The position numbers and the translations under genes were made by a program. From Monocercomonoides exilis (lineage: Eukaryota; Preaxostyla; Oxymonadida; Polymastigidae): a stretch of DNA of 64,000 nt. Of this stretch, positions 20,301 to 31,100 are shown one piece after another; within the stretch, counting starts at the first letter, position 1, and every line of letters begins with the position of its first letter. The notes beneath the pieces were generated by a model that saw only the letters and a list, made by a program, of their open reading frames with translations, was not told where the DNA came from and did not search any database. The DNA lies in contig LSRY02000004.1 in assembly GCA_001643675.2 (NCBI GenBank), positions 502,001 to 566,000 of the forward strand. The letters are read 5' to 3'.

Positions 20301-23300
20301 GTGGGAGCTGTGCCAGCGTCGCGATGACCGACCACAGCATCGCCAGGATTTCATCAATCAGACCAGGCGCGCTGCACACTTCAGCCAGCGATGCAACAGC
20401 ATTGATGATCTCCACTGCGCGCGGATGCATCGCCGACACATTCGCCTCGCACAAGATGGAGTGGAGAACAGGGAGCACTGCACGAGAGAGGATGGCGAGG
20501 CTTTCAGTTGTGTAAATGGCAGACGCCGACGGCGGGAGCTGCCGGCAGATAAGCGGCGGCGGGGCGAAGTGGGTCAGAGACACAAACTGGGTGCAGCCCC
20601 ACACGGGATACATTGGATGGTGCAGATTGACAATGGGCATGGAGCCAATGGAGATGTAGAGGCGCTCCAGTGTGTTTTTTGGGTACTCCTTCTCATTGCC
20701 CAGGCGGTGGATCAGGCTGGTGTAGGTGTCGAATGTCATCTTCTCAGGGACGGCTGGGTTGTGCAGGTCAGAATTCAGCATGACCGTCACGAAGCCATAC
20801 ACGAACCCGTTGTCTGCGGTGAACGGAGTGTGTTTGGGAACAGAAAGAAGAGTGCTGTCTGAAGAAGAAGAAGAAGAAGATGATGATGATGAACGAGAAG
20901 ATGGTTGAAGTGCTGTTGATGATGTTGATGATGATGCTGATGAGTTATCTGCATTCAGAATTTCTGGTTGCGATGCTTTAGAATTGTGCTGAGTGCGAAG
21001 TACTGGAGGAGCCCCCGATCCTGCCTCTTCTTCTCCTTCATCTCCTCCTTTCAACGCTAATGCCTCGCTTTTCTCTTCACTCTCCTTCATCATCATCTTC
21101 CTCCTCCTCTCCTTCCTCCTCTCAGCCCTCCTCCTCCCTTCCTCTGGATCCCTCCACATCTCCGTCTCCTTCCACCCATCCTCAATCGCCTCAGCCAGCG
21201 ATGCCCCAAACTTCTCAATTGTCCTGTCAACCACCTGCCCTTCGCCAGGCATTCGGCACGCTGCCATGAACAGTCTGAGGGATTCGTCCAGTGTGAGTGG
21301 CTCAGTCGCCAGCAGCGTCATGAATGAAGAGAAGACACGTTTATTGTATGGTTTGTTTGCGCAGAGGTATTCGCCCACGAGGCAGTAGTCGAGAGAAGGG
21401 CAGAGCAGACAGAAGAGAGCAACCTCGTCGGGGGAGGGGTTGCGGCGGGTGGGTTCAAGGGAAGGAGAAGGAGAAGGAGAAGGAGAAGGTGAGGAAGAGG
21501 ATGAGGAAGAGGTAGCAGTTGTGGTTGTGGTTGTTGCAGTGGAAGTTATAGTGTTAATTGGTTGTGTTGTGATTGGATTGGAAGAAGAAGAAGAAGAAGA
21601 AGAAGAAGAAGAAACTGAAGTGAATGTATTTTGTGAGTTTGTCCCTTGTTCCATGTTTTGTTGAGGTGCAATTCCATTTGACTGCTTTGATGCTTTACTT
21701 GCAGATGAACCGCTGTTTGTTTGACTCAATCCAACAGATTGTGAATTCACTGACTGTATCTGCTGAGTCTGTTGTTGTTGTTGTTGCGAGTAAGGTGGAG
21801 GAGGTGATCTGATGCCATCTTTGAGGGGAGAATGTGAAGAGAGGTCGAAGGAAGCAGAATCAACTGACTGTGATGATTGATCTAATTTCTGGCTGTGAAG
21901 ATCAGAAGACAGCTGAGCAGATGAATAAGAGGAGGAATACGAGGAGTGTGGTTGAGACAAGTCAGAAAGAGAGGAAAGAGAGGAAAGAGAAGAGAGAGAG
22001 GAGAAAGTGGAGGTGGATGAGGAGGAAGAAGGCATTGACAAGTCTCCCTTTGAGGCAATTGAGGAAGAAGCATTGGAAGAGCTAGAGAGAGAAGAAGAAG
22101 AAGCTGATGAAATAGAAGAAGACGTTGGACAAGACAAAGGAGAAGGAGCATTTGAAGATTGATCTGTGTTTGCAGGAGAGGAGGAGGAAGAAGAAGTTGA
22201 CGAATTGTCAGAACATGAAGAAGATGATGCTGATGAATTCTGTTCTTTGTTCTCTGCATCTTCTGTGTCTGCACTCATAATGCCGCAGTCCATCAGATAA
22301 TTAAAGGCCACTGCTGGCTTTACTGTGTTGAAGAGATACGCTGCATGCAGCAAATGGCCCTTCAGCCTTTTTGCCACACGCAGAAGCTCAATAATCTTCT
22401 GGTCGTCTTGTTCTGGTTGAGAAAATGAGGAGGAAGAAGAAAGAGAAGAAGATAAAGAAGAAGAAGAAGAAGAAGATGATGATGATGAATTGTAAAGTGA
22501 AAGAGAAAGATTCGAATCCAATGACAATTGAGCTAATTCTGAGTTGTTCTCTCTCTTCTTCTTTGATGCCATTTTATTGAACTGCTTCTCAGAATGCGAT
22601 GAAGACAGCTCGGCAATGGATTCTCCATCAACCATCACAAAGTCCTCTTCCTCAGCAGCTTTAAGCAGTGGATCTAAGCGAGTCCTCATCAACAGCGAAG
22701 AAGAAGAAGAAGAAGGAGATAAGGAAGGAGAAGGAGAAGGCGAAGGAGAAGAAGCCTGAGCATTCACAGAAGCGAAGTATGTGACACGGAGTGAAGACAC
22801 AATTGATGACAGAGCATCCAATGCTAGCAGAGCAGCACGCTGTGAAGAGGGTGTGGCTCTGGGAGATGTGAGTGAAGGGCAGGTTGAAGGATAGCTGGGA
22901 AGTGGCTGCAGCTTGAAGGTCGGGACACAGATGTTTGTTTTGGCATTATATGCAGCAGCAGCAGCAGATGATGAAGATGATGAATATGAACCACTTTGAA
23001 TACTCTGTTTATCGCTTCCATCTCCCTTGCTATTCTCGTTCTCTCTCTCAGCACTCGAATGCGACGTGACTTCAGCCTCAGCCTCAGCCACAGGTGTCTT
23101 CAGCTGCAGCGGGGACATCGAGTCGAATGTGATCTGGCTGAGGGCGTAGCACAAAAGAGAGAAGATCGGCCGGGTGCCTGGAGACAGGTCGAACGCCGGA
23201 TGCAGCAGCGACACGAAGGACGGCACAGAACACATGCTCTGCACGAACTCGAGTGTCACCTCGCGCACAGAAGAGAGAGAAGAGTCGGTGTAGAGGAGGC

Positions 23301-24975
23301 GGTTGGTGATGTGGGCGAAGAGGAACGGGAGATAGCAGATGCTGTGCGAGGGGGCAGACACGATAAGCGAGAGCAGCACGTTCAGCGCAGCAGAGATCTG
23401 GCTGGGCGGGTTGAGGTACTGAGCATATGTGTATGGAGGGATGGACGGGGGAAGCGCCGACTGAGAAGAGGAGGATATCGACGAGAACGGGGCAGCTGCA
23501 TCAGTCGGTGCAGAGCACACGAGCACAAGGCGGACGCACTCTGCGATGGCAAAGCGGACGAGCGGGTGGTCGCAGGAGTCGAGGGAAGGGCCCCACGCAG
23601 ACAAGGCGGAGGAGAGGAGGTTGAGACCGAATGTGCCGTCGTTCAGGTTGCCCTTGGCGTGCGGATGGGCTGTGGCGCCGACAGCTGTCACGTCGTCGGA
23701 CAGGCGGAGCAGCGGGTGCATCCAGACAGCGCGGGATGTTCTGATGATCGATGGACGAAGAAGCTGAAGAATTTCCTGTGAAGAAGAAGAAGAAGAAGAA
23801 GAAGATGCTGCTGATGATGATGACATTGAATTGGAAGTGAGAAGTGAAGGCTGTTGAAATGGAAGTAATGCTTCCGCTGCAGTTATAGTTGGAGAAACAG
23901 GAGGTGAATTTGTATCGTTGTCTTCAACGACTATATTCGAGTGAGGCTGAAAATCCAATTTGTTGTTAGGCTGGTGATCTCCATGTTCAGCTATGTCATT
24001 GGTGGTCTCTCTTTCATTTCCTCGGAGGTATTTGTTTTGATGCTTCAGTGCAAACGACGGAAGCGAAGACAGAAACATTTGCCTTTCCGATAGCACCATC
24101 TGCGGCATCCTGTCTTTCCTTGTTCGACTTGCAGCTCTTGCTTCCATAAAGTCCAGATGCTCTTCTTCAAAATCTGCAAGCTGCGACCACCACTCTGGTG
24201 TAACTTTGTGAAACCAATGAAGAAATCGATTATCATCAATGTTAATTTGCTTCGCACCCAGCTGAGCAAATGGTATGGGCTGAGGAGATGAACAAACATC
24301 ACTGAAAAATCCAATAAGTTTCAGTAAAACGGTAAAATCCAGAGAAATTTCGGAGCGAGAATCATTATCATTGAAACATTTGCCTAGTTCCGATTTTGCC
24401 TTTTCAATTAATAGATCAGCTTTCAAAAAAACTCTAATTACAATCTCAGTTAAAGAATTCTTCACTTGATTTCGAAATTGAATCGATGCCTTTAGGCCTA
24501 TTAGAAAAGAATATATAAAGCTCACAATTTTATATACTAAATCTGATGAAAGTCTCATGATAAACTGCTCTGAACATAAAAGTGACAAAATTGATATCAT
24601 TTCTGAAAAGACCGCTTCATCTGCGTTTTGCGATTGTTGATCATATTTAATGTTATCTGTTATAGTAACGATAATTGATTTTAGATCATCAAGATGAAAA
24701 AACCTCGGCTCAGCAATTAAAGATTGATTTAAAATGGAAATGGTTGTGGACATTAGTTTGGATGAAATCTTTTCTGTTGTCAGTAGAAGAAGAAAAGGTT
24801 TTAAATACTTTGAAGCAGGAATTTGTGTTCCATGAAGAATTATTGTTCTTAAGGTTAACAGAAGCTCAACTATTGTTGATGAACTGGAATGCGGATTGTC
24901 CAACGTCCATTGTTGATTTTTCCGAAGTTCCAAAAGCAAAGAATTAATAAATGGAAATAAATTTAAAAGAGGCAT
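17326..24975 (-). CDS. Large Sec7-domain Arf guanine-nucleotide exchange factor (GBF1/GNOM type)
   Basis: Predicted Arf activator of the early secretory pathway, 2,549 residues in one exon. The N-terminal 300 residues resemble the DCB region of GBF1. The Sec7 domain is recognisable but split into three pieces: HLLHAAYLFNTVKPAVAFNYLM (about residues 865-888), then PDEVALFCLLCPSLDYCLVGEYL through LFMAACRMPGEGQVVDRTIEKFG (about 1176-1260), then TADNGFVYGFVTVMLNSDLHNPAV to LERLYISIGSMPI (about 1383-1438). The catalytic glutamate finger is present in MPGEGQVVDR and motif 2 in MLNSDLHNP. Inserts of roughly 290 and 115 residues rich in Ser, Gln and charged residues separate these pieces. Helical HDS-like segments interspersed with polyserine follow to the end. 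Brefeldin sensitivity cannot be judged. The stop is TGA at 17326-17328. The ORF start is taken at 24975 because the DCB-like sequence begins immediately. Confidence 0.88.
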   Translation of the reverse strand: MPLLNLFPFINSLLLELRKNQQWTLDNPHSSSSTIVELLLTLRTIILHGTQIPASKYLKPFLLLLTTEKISSKLMSTTISILNQSLIAEPRFFHLDDLKSIIVTITDNIKYDQQSQNADEAVFSEMISILSLLCSEQFIMRLSSDLVYKIVSFIYSFLIGLKASIQFRNQVKNSLTEIVIRVFLKADLLIEKAKSELGKCFNDNDSRSEISLDFTVLLKLIGFFSDVCSSPQPIPFAQLGAKQINIDDNRFLHWFHKVTPEWWSQLADFEEEHLDFMEARAASRTRKDRMPQMVLSERQMFLSSLPSFALKHQNKYLRGNERETTNDIAEHGDHQPNNKLDFQPHSNIVVEDNDTNSPPVSPTITAAEALLPFQQPSLLTSNSMSSSSAASSSSSSSSSQEILQLLRPSIIRTSRAVWMHPLLRLSDDVTAVGATAHPHAKGNLNDGTFGLNLLSSALSAWGPSLDSCDHPLVRFAIAECVRLVLVCSAPTDAAAPFSSISSSSQSALPPSIPPYTYAQYLNPPSQISAALNVLLSLIVSAPSHSICYLPFLFAHITNRLLYTDSSLSSVREVTLEFVQSMCSVPSFVSLLHPAFDLSPGTRPIFSLLCYALSQITFDSMSPLQLKTPVAEAEAEVTSHSSAERENENSKGDGSDKQSIQSGSYSSSSSSAAAAAYNAKTNICVPTFKLQPLPSYPSTCPSLTSPRATPSSQRAALLALDALSSIVSSLRVTYFASVNAQASSPSPSPSPSLSPSSSSSSLLMRTRLDPLLKAAEEEDFVMVDGESIAELSSSHSEKQFNKMASKKKRENNSELAQLSLDSNLSLSLYNSSSSSSSSSSSLSSSLSSSSSFSQPEQDDQKIIELLRVAKRLKGHLLHAAYLFNTVKPAVAFNYLMDCGIMSADTEDAENKEQNSSASSSSCSDNSSTSSSSSSPANTDQSSNAPSPLSCPTSSSISSASSSSLSSSSNASSSIASKGDLSMPSSSSSTSTFSSLSSLSSLSSLSDLSQPHSSYSSSYSSAQLSSDLHSQKLDQSSQSVDSASFDLSSHSPLKDGIRSPPPPYSQQQQQQTQQIQSVNSQSVGLSQTNSGSSASKASKQSNGIAPQQNMEQGTNSQNTFTSVSSSSSSSSSSSNPITTQPINTITSTATTTTTTATSSSSSSSPSPSPSPSPSLEPTRRNPSPDEVALFCLLCPSLDYCLVGEYLCANKPYNKRVFSSFMTLLATEPLTLDESLRLFMAACRMPGEGQVVDRTIEKFGASLAEAIEDGWKETEMWRDPEEGRRRAERRKERRRKMMMKESEEKSEALALKGGDEGEEEAGSGAPPVLRTQHNSKASQPEILNADNSSASSSTSSTALQPSSRSSSSSSSSSSSDSTLLSVPKHTPFTADNGFVYGFVTVMLNSDLHNPAVPEKMTFDTYTSLIHRLGNEKEYPKNTLERLYISIGSMPIVNLHHPMYPVWGCTQFVSLTHFAPPPLICRQLPPSASAIYTTESLAILSRAVLPVLHSILCEANVSAMHPRAVEIINAVASLAEVCSAPGLIDEILAMLWSVIATLAQLPQSYNLPTPNLSHAPFPDPVFAGCNMHRSAEAVTSVYLSAEKNPLPHISRTVPMSFARSSHSLSMVTLLFDIATSHIHSVHTGWTAVTLCLLFLAQTTLITHPFVESLYLTEENDAPSRKDGFEVKSPRTPPSPAFNSQTHSRTSSSSSPSSSSSPSSSSSQSFTPSPLGSSSPSALSQRSSEGTATPSFPQRTPTSSRLVSSSLVSLSPALSYRRTLPAEPSADKQSQTQTGVRLFNVFALFSFKGNTQAEQVQRENEDAMQRARGTVSASRCAELVRSAQSISSSHLEQFVLSLVAALAALVYPLINPPKETVPVMSSSSSPTGTNSVSPAPSPSSSPSSSSPSAVLDRQADSAGLILPSSAKERETTLFIFVELLVYLATSASMPNVVECLWGHVYSILHLLVKSSALSVEQSTLLAHRLIVCLSSSLSLPSVASSALQLLYEIFTTSYLESVELAKMQQVIAALQASIKAYDFDRRCWGYLLNVLKKLISFERFACDAYTLFTVAVKRIPYAPLVECLDFILSASSYRSLEKDACDWISLRFSQFCIAARESSQKAGRSKQLNGTSASSASSATKQGLSANAAEEKGKEEEKREDSLPGSVDGWMIFNMSSVQYLLSQKHASSSNASTSSSSSSSSSSSRSHDMRQRAGNPHQFICPICNLFDTLLPKSDKVLNFLASCLHEPLNKTIQPQPSEAANPELALLSLLHSTQSAASAATASAAAAAKQPAHAEQASAGESLTTLFSLLPHKSKQMLTLLHQQSGRWDECVCRNPLILLDKPHLCTTAACVCLAVLAGLSFALKPSLCSTAAAVLHQTLREEAEIEKRIAAKNSTNSTDASETSASASPAPLVVSTAVAGSASAQSASIYPPSSFPGYPLSRTISSGKRIAIFFFDVVIPAIFASICPSVCSTVYVPNPCKGPANKALPPNRIVVPEARQKLVSLANLLPHFADLITDTNDAALLVLSLIAILVLGASEKESLMHPKDLVC

Positions 24976-26331
24976 TTGAATTAACTAAATTATTATAACT
25001 CCACTATGAAACACTTTTTCAACTTTATACTTTGGGAAATGATCTGAAACACTCATTTCAAACAAAAAACCAAACATAAATGTTCTTTTTTCATATCCGA
25101 TTTATTATCACTTTTATGAATTGAAGTTTAACAAAAAAAGATTCTTACACATGGAAAAAGACAAAAATTCGAATATTTTGTGTTACATTCAAAAAAAGAA
25201 ATACTGCACATCCTCTCTCATGTTCTTGGGATAATATGAAGATTAATTCACAAATATATAAATAAAATAATTAAAATTGATGAAAATAAAAAAAAGGAAA
25301 AAAATAAAATAAAATAACCAGAGAAAAAATTTTTGTGTGAAATTATTTTCAGAAGTCTAACAGGATAATTTTGTTTCAGCATCGTTTAACTCAGAGTGAG
25401 CTGAGATAAATTATGCTTCATCATGATATTTCACATTCATAAGCTTCAATTTTGAAAAAAAAACTTAACTTTCGCACTTTATCACTCAATTTCGAACATA
25501 CCATATCGATCTCGTGAAATGAACCTATAAATTATAAAACTTCATATTAATTCACATGATTTACATGTTTTTCTCTTTTATTTTCAATATTTTCATCTCA
25601 TAATTTCGTTTTCAATATTTTGAAAACCCTCTTTTCGATTGATCAATTTGATCTTATAGATAATCAAAACTTAAGGTTTGTTATTTGAAACAAAATCAAT
25701 AAAAAAAACAATTACAAAATTTCAAGAATTTTTTTATTCCATTTTAGCAAAATGTCACTTTTGTGATACACGCTTTTTTCGTCAAGTTCATGAATGAAAA
25801 AACAAAAAAATCAAAAATCAAAAATCAAAGAAAAAAAAAAAAAAAAAAAACAGTTACTGATTGTGATTTGAAGAAGTGATATTCAGAAGAGAGGGAAAGG
25901 TGAAGGGTTGTTTTTGACAATAGTGATTTATTAATATGTAAAGAAAAAATACTGAAGAGGGGAATAACATGGTTCCTTTATCCACTGATTTTGCTAAAAA
26001 TTGGTATTACAAAGAATGATGATAAAATATTTGGTGCAACGATGTTTTCAACAACTGTTAAAAAAAAAAGCATTGATTTACGTGACTAATGTTCTTTGAA
26101 AAGATTCTCAAGATAATTGTTAAATGAAATAAAAAATTCTTTTTCATACTGAAATTGTTAAAGAAAAAGGAAAAAAAAATATACCTTTATTTTCATATTT
26201 GTTCGAACTTTTTAAAAACATTCCAACAAAAAATTTTATGTTCGAATTTTAAAAATTGTTCAGAATTAAAAATCACAACTTGTAAATGAAAAACTTTGTA
26301 TTTAATGAAAATTATGATTATTATAATAACT
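24976..26331. other. Long AT-rich intergenic region
   Basis: About 1.36 kb between the Sec7 gene start and the 3' end of the cyclin gene, both minus strand. It is extremely AT-rich with A homopolymers (for example about 25830-25850). I found no ORF of note, no tRNA-like sequence and no repeat shared with the rest of the window. It is presumably the Sec7 promoter plus the cyclin 3' flank. Confidence 0.6.
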
Positions 26332-27304
26332 TCAATATAAAATACGACATTCATTTGAAATAGGTATACACTCAGTGAGAATTAATTTGTGAGATAATTC
26401 CCCATCTTCTTCACCCTTCACTTCTAAGAAAGTTGAATAAAAATCCAAAAAGGCATACGATGCTTGCTTCACTTTTTTCTCTCCGTCTGTGCATCCCTTT
26501 ACAATCATGGTTAAAGCATCACTTTCCAATTCCAACAATACAGAAGAAACAATAATTGCAGCAACAGCAATGGTTTCTGCAGAAAAGATAATGCAAAGTG
26601 GGGACAAAAATATGTCTCTAACAACTGCCCACGCAGTGTTTGCAAAATCAATGGAGGCATTGACTCGTCCAAGGAAAGTTGTCAAATAATAATCTGGCTG
26701 GTCCACCCAAAAATCGAAATCCAATGTATTCATCAGTAATCTCTCACAATCAAACACCTGTTGGCGAATATTTAAAAATTGCTGTTAAACAGCAGATCTT
26801 TCAAACAAAACAATAAATAAAGCAAGACAATAATACTGGAGATTTTTCATCCAAAGTATCCGTGCGAACTCCATTTTTTACAAGATCATACGCACGAATT
26901 ATTGTTCTCAAATGCTTTGGATTTTCTTCGCATTTCGCAGCAAAAAATAAGCATGTCAAAATTACTACCTGAGGAATTATAAGGTATCCAAATATTTGTT
27001 GAACGCATCAATAACAAACTTCGTTATCGTATTTTTTAAACGAATGCTTCATATAAAACTTGTGAAGAAAATAGCACGCTGTCTGAGTAGGAGATGAAGG
27101 CCTGAAAGAAAAGAGTTTTTGGAAATTTTTTCTTTTAAAATTGAATACATACAACGATAGACATTTTGATAATGCTTGAATCATCATGCACGATCTGTAG
27201 CGCATAGATATTTCTATTTCTTCTGGAATTCCATCTTTAAAAGAAGGAGTGTTCTCTGCGCATATAAAATGTGACATGTAATTATGTGAGGAATCAAGTG
27301 ACAT
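26332..27304 (-). CDS. Cyclin, K/T/L-type (transcriptional CDK partner)
   Basis: Regulatory subunit of a CDK; the fold pattern is nearest to cyclin K/T, which partner CDK9/12 in RNA polymerase II elongation. Four exons: 27304-27153, 27101-27020, 26968-26837 and 26757-26332; introns of 51, 51 and 79 nt; 263 residues, all junctions in frame. The first cyclin box contains GIPEEIEISMRYRSCMMIQ, QTACYFLHKFYMKHSF and VILTCLFFAAKCEENPKHLRTI. A short linker and RLLMNTLDFDFWVDQPDYYL follow, and the second box contains AWAVVRDIFLSPLCIIFSAE and IAVAAIIVSSVLLEL. There is no long C-terminal extension, unlike animal cyclin K or T. Assignment to the transcriptional cyclin group is based on the HKFYMxHSF and AAKCEE positions and is likely; the exact subtype is not resolved. 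Confidence 0.82.
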
Positions 27305-28161
27305 GCTTAATTCTGAGTTTTGAATAAAAGTAAAAAAGTATTTTTATTATGATATGGGACATTTTTTAATAATAATCTTGTCAGATTTTTATTCCAAAAA
27401 GTTATTTGCTTTTGTTTTGCAATTCGCTGTCTGTAACAAAAATATTTGACAAAAAAACATCAAAATCTCTTTATTCAAATTTATCTTGATTATTTGAATA
27501 GATTAACCGTATTGAACATGAAAATTTTTGAACATAAAAATCTTTTGTCAATTCAAAAAAGAAAGAAAGAAAAGAAAAGAAAAGAAAAGAAAAGAAAAGA
27601 AAAGAAAAGAAAAGAAAAGAAAAGAAAAGAAAAGAAAAGAAAAAGAAAAAGAAAAAGAAAAAGAAAATTGACCATTTATCATTTGAGACGTGGAGAAATA
27701 TTGAGAAAATGATATTCAATGTGTATTCAGAAAACGATGGAAAAATTGAATTGATAATTCGGGGAAGAATTCATGCTTTAATGAAAAAAAAAAAAAAAGA
27801 TGAAAAACTAGGAAGATAGATATGTCAACATGAACAGAAAAGCTCAATTTGAAATAAAGATGGATGCCGTACAGAAGAATTCAAGCTAGACATTTTATTC
27901 AAAAAGAAAAACTTCTTTGAATGTGTTCAAAATAAACACATATAAAAATTTAAATCTTCTTGAATTTTAGAATTTTCTGGGATATTCTTTTTTTAATATT
28001 TGTTTATTTTAAACACTGAGCAAAGCATAACTTTCAGATATTATTTGCTTACAAAAGAGGATTTGTGTCTTTTTTTAAACATAACGTGATCAAAAAATTT
28101 ATTCAATGGGCAATATATCTTTCAAAGATATTCCTGCACGTTCTCCTCTGCTGCATAATTA
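27305..28161. promoter_or_regulatory. Divergent intergenic region between cyclin and surface-protein gene A
   Basis: The cyclin gene reads left and gene A reads right from this 857-bp spacer, so it should contain both promoters. No promoter motif can be assigned. Apart from the graded AAAAG microsatellite described separately, it is plain AT-rich sequence. Confidence 0.5.
27555..27667. repeat. Graded A-rich microsatellite, period changing 4 to 5 to 6
   Basis: Going left to right the tract is GAAA (about three units), then GAAAA (about fourteen units), then GAAAAA (about four units). It gives spurious Lys-rich or Phe-rich frames on either strand that are not genes. Confidence 0.9.
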
Positions 28162-31100
28162 ATGTGCCACAATGCCCAAATTATGAATCCGATTTTTGCA
28201 ATAATTTCAACCTGCTTTGTGATTATTGAATCAAAAGAACATTCAGAAAAAGAAACAAACCTTTTTGATGAACTGGCCGTGTTGCATGATCCACAATTTA
28301 ATAACAATTTAGGGGAACAGAAAAAATATCAATTCAGTGAAATTTGTTCTTCATTTCAATTGAGAAATTCTTCAATAATGATTGCAAAGATAATTCATAG
28401 TGAATACGAAAGAAAGCCAATGTTTTGTATTAAAAAAGGAGGAAGGCTTGAAGCTATTGATTATATTACTTCTGGTTCATCAAAGATTGTCCCGTTCAGA
28501 GTGGATGGAGGAAACATCAATTTGGTGAATCTGACGATTCAAACCTTAAGGCCGTTTGTCCAAATACCGCGACTTTTTAACTCGCCTTTCAAAAATTCTG
28601 AGAGAGATGGAACAGATTCGATCACCCTTCAAGAATCTTCATTTTCGTCATTTGAATTGGCATCTGCTCCGTTTCTTGCACCGAATGCGAGATGCCTTAT
28701 GAAAGCCTCTGGCTTGAAGATGACAAATATTTCTGTTGCTTCGGAAACACAAAGAGAAATGGATTTGAGAGCGAGAACAGAAACAACGATTGAAGGCTGC
28801 TCGTTTTTCAGTGTTTGGGATGTTATTTATGGAGGCATTTTAAGGTCGGTGAACAGCCCATGTGCCTTGCTGAGAGTCACAAATTCCTCATTTAAATGTT
28901 GCTTTCGAACGATGAATGTGAATGAATCAGGCGGAAGCAACATGACAAGGCAACCACTTGGGGCAGATGAAACGCACATTTTTACAGATTGCGAATGGTG
29001 TGATACGGGATTTGCAAATGTTGGAAGCGCAATTTATTTGAAAGGAAATTCAACTCTTGAGTGCATGAGATGTTCTTTTGCAAACATGAAACAAGGATAT
29101 GACGGAGCTGTTGACGTCCAATCTGCAGCAGGCGTGAAAATGACGAATTGTAATTTCACAAATTGTGTTTCAGGTGGCAATACTGGAGGAATGATTATTT
29201 ACAGTTTAAATGGAAATTATCACTTTGCTGAATGTATTTTTCTCAAATGTCAAGCGACTGCACATTATGTAGGAGGATTGCGAATTAATCAATTATCTGG
29301 AGTTGAAACCGAAACAATAAATAAATGCATATTCGATAATAACGAAGCAGGATCTTTTTGTGGTGGATTATTGGTTGAAACACACAAGAGCGCATTTTGT
29401 ATCTCTGATTGCAAATTTGAAGGAAATGTTGCAAATGGAACAGGTGTATCTGATTATGAAGGAGGAGGAGGAGGCATTTTTTTGTATTCTGCAAGTTGGA
29501 TGGAAACTGATTCACCTCCGACAGTTATATCGTTTTGCTTTTTTAGCTGCAATAAGGTTAAAAATGAAGAAGGCCATGATGTCAAAATCAAAAACTCTCT
29601 TTTGAAAGGTTCGCCATTTGAGACATCGTTCTCAACAACATCAGCAAAAAGAGTGTTTTACAACGGAAGCCAAACAGATTACGATATATGGCTTCCAACA
29701 ATCAAAACAACATATGCCAGAGCAGATGGGATTGAAGGGCCTATCTGTGGGACAACACAGGCCAGCCCGTGCAATTCGATTAAGCAGGCATACAACATGA
29801 TTGTGAAAGGATCAGAGGGAACAGTGAATATTCTTCGATCGACCTATCATTCAATGGCCCTGTTCATTGGAGGGGGAGATATTGCATTCAAAGGCGAAAG
29901 CGAGAGCGAGTGTGTCATCAGCACAGAATTGTTGAATTCTCATGAGTGTTTGTTCACATTGGATTCGGGATCGATGGGATTGTCTTTGGTGACAATTCGA
30001 CACAACAGCGCAGAATCATCATCTTCATTGCTTGTGATGCACACAGAAGCACAGAAACTGACACTAAAGAACGTGATCATTTCAGGGGCAGAAAATGGGC
30101 AGACACATTCATTTGATGTTTCTCCATTTAAAGTGATATTTGAGAAAATGAAGATGGAAAATTGCTTGATTGAGGATATTGGCCTGGGAGATTGTTCGTT
30201 GCTTGAGGAAGAGGAGGAAAGTGGAGTTTGGAGAGGGATGCTTGGAAATGTGACGATCCAAAGGATCAGCCGAATGAGAGGAGATGGAGCGATTTTCAGC
30301 TCTCAAAGTGAGAGAAGTGATTCTTGGGAGCTGGAGGGCACCACATTCAGAAACTGTGTGTGCAAGGAAGGGAATGGAGGGAGCGTTGCGTGGAGTGTTG
30401 GTCAAAGCGGGACATTCAAGATTGGCAGGGGAGAGGGGACGACAGTGATTGGAGAGTGTGGGGCAGAGAAGGGAAGTGGGGAGGAGAAGGGGAGAGGAGG
30501 AGGGGTGTATTTGGAGGTTTCATCACCAACAACAGTGTTTGAGGTTGTGAATGTGGGATTTGAAGACAATCGTGCAGAACATGGGGTGAATGTGTTTATT
30601 GCATCGCCTCAGCTGGAATTGATTCCAAAAGGGAGATATGAATTTGTTTCTCTTTTGAGCGAGGATGTACGTGAAGTGGAGGGAGTGGGAGACACAAACA
30701 AAGCAACACTGGTGATTCCGATTGTGTGCTATCTCCTGGATGTTCCGAGGAGTGAGGTCTATGTTACTGCAACAGGAGCAGATCATCCTCGGTGTGGACA
30801 CAGATTTTTCGAGTGCCGATCATTAAACTGCCCGATTGAAAGGGAAGAGAAAACACCAACAGATGGAACAACAATAGCGACAATCAAAATTGGAAATGAA
30901 ATTGAGGTTGGTTCGACAGTGGTGTTTTCGAAAATGGCAAGGGTGATAGAAGGAACAGGGAATAATGGATCACTTGTTGTTAAAGGCGAGGCTGCATGCA
31001 ATGGTGATGAGGAAGGATGCGACGGAGTGTTTGTGGTGTTGAAGGAAACAAGGATGAGTAAGATCGAGCTGGTGATGCCATCTGTTCTTGAGCATCATGA

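Noticed and set aside
27446-27719. Lys-rich and Phe-rich frames over the AAAAG tract.
   Set aside because: They are products of a simple repeat in a spacer.
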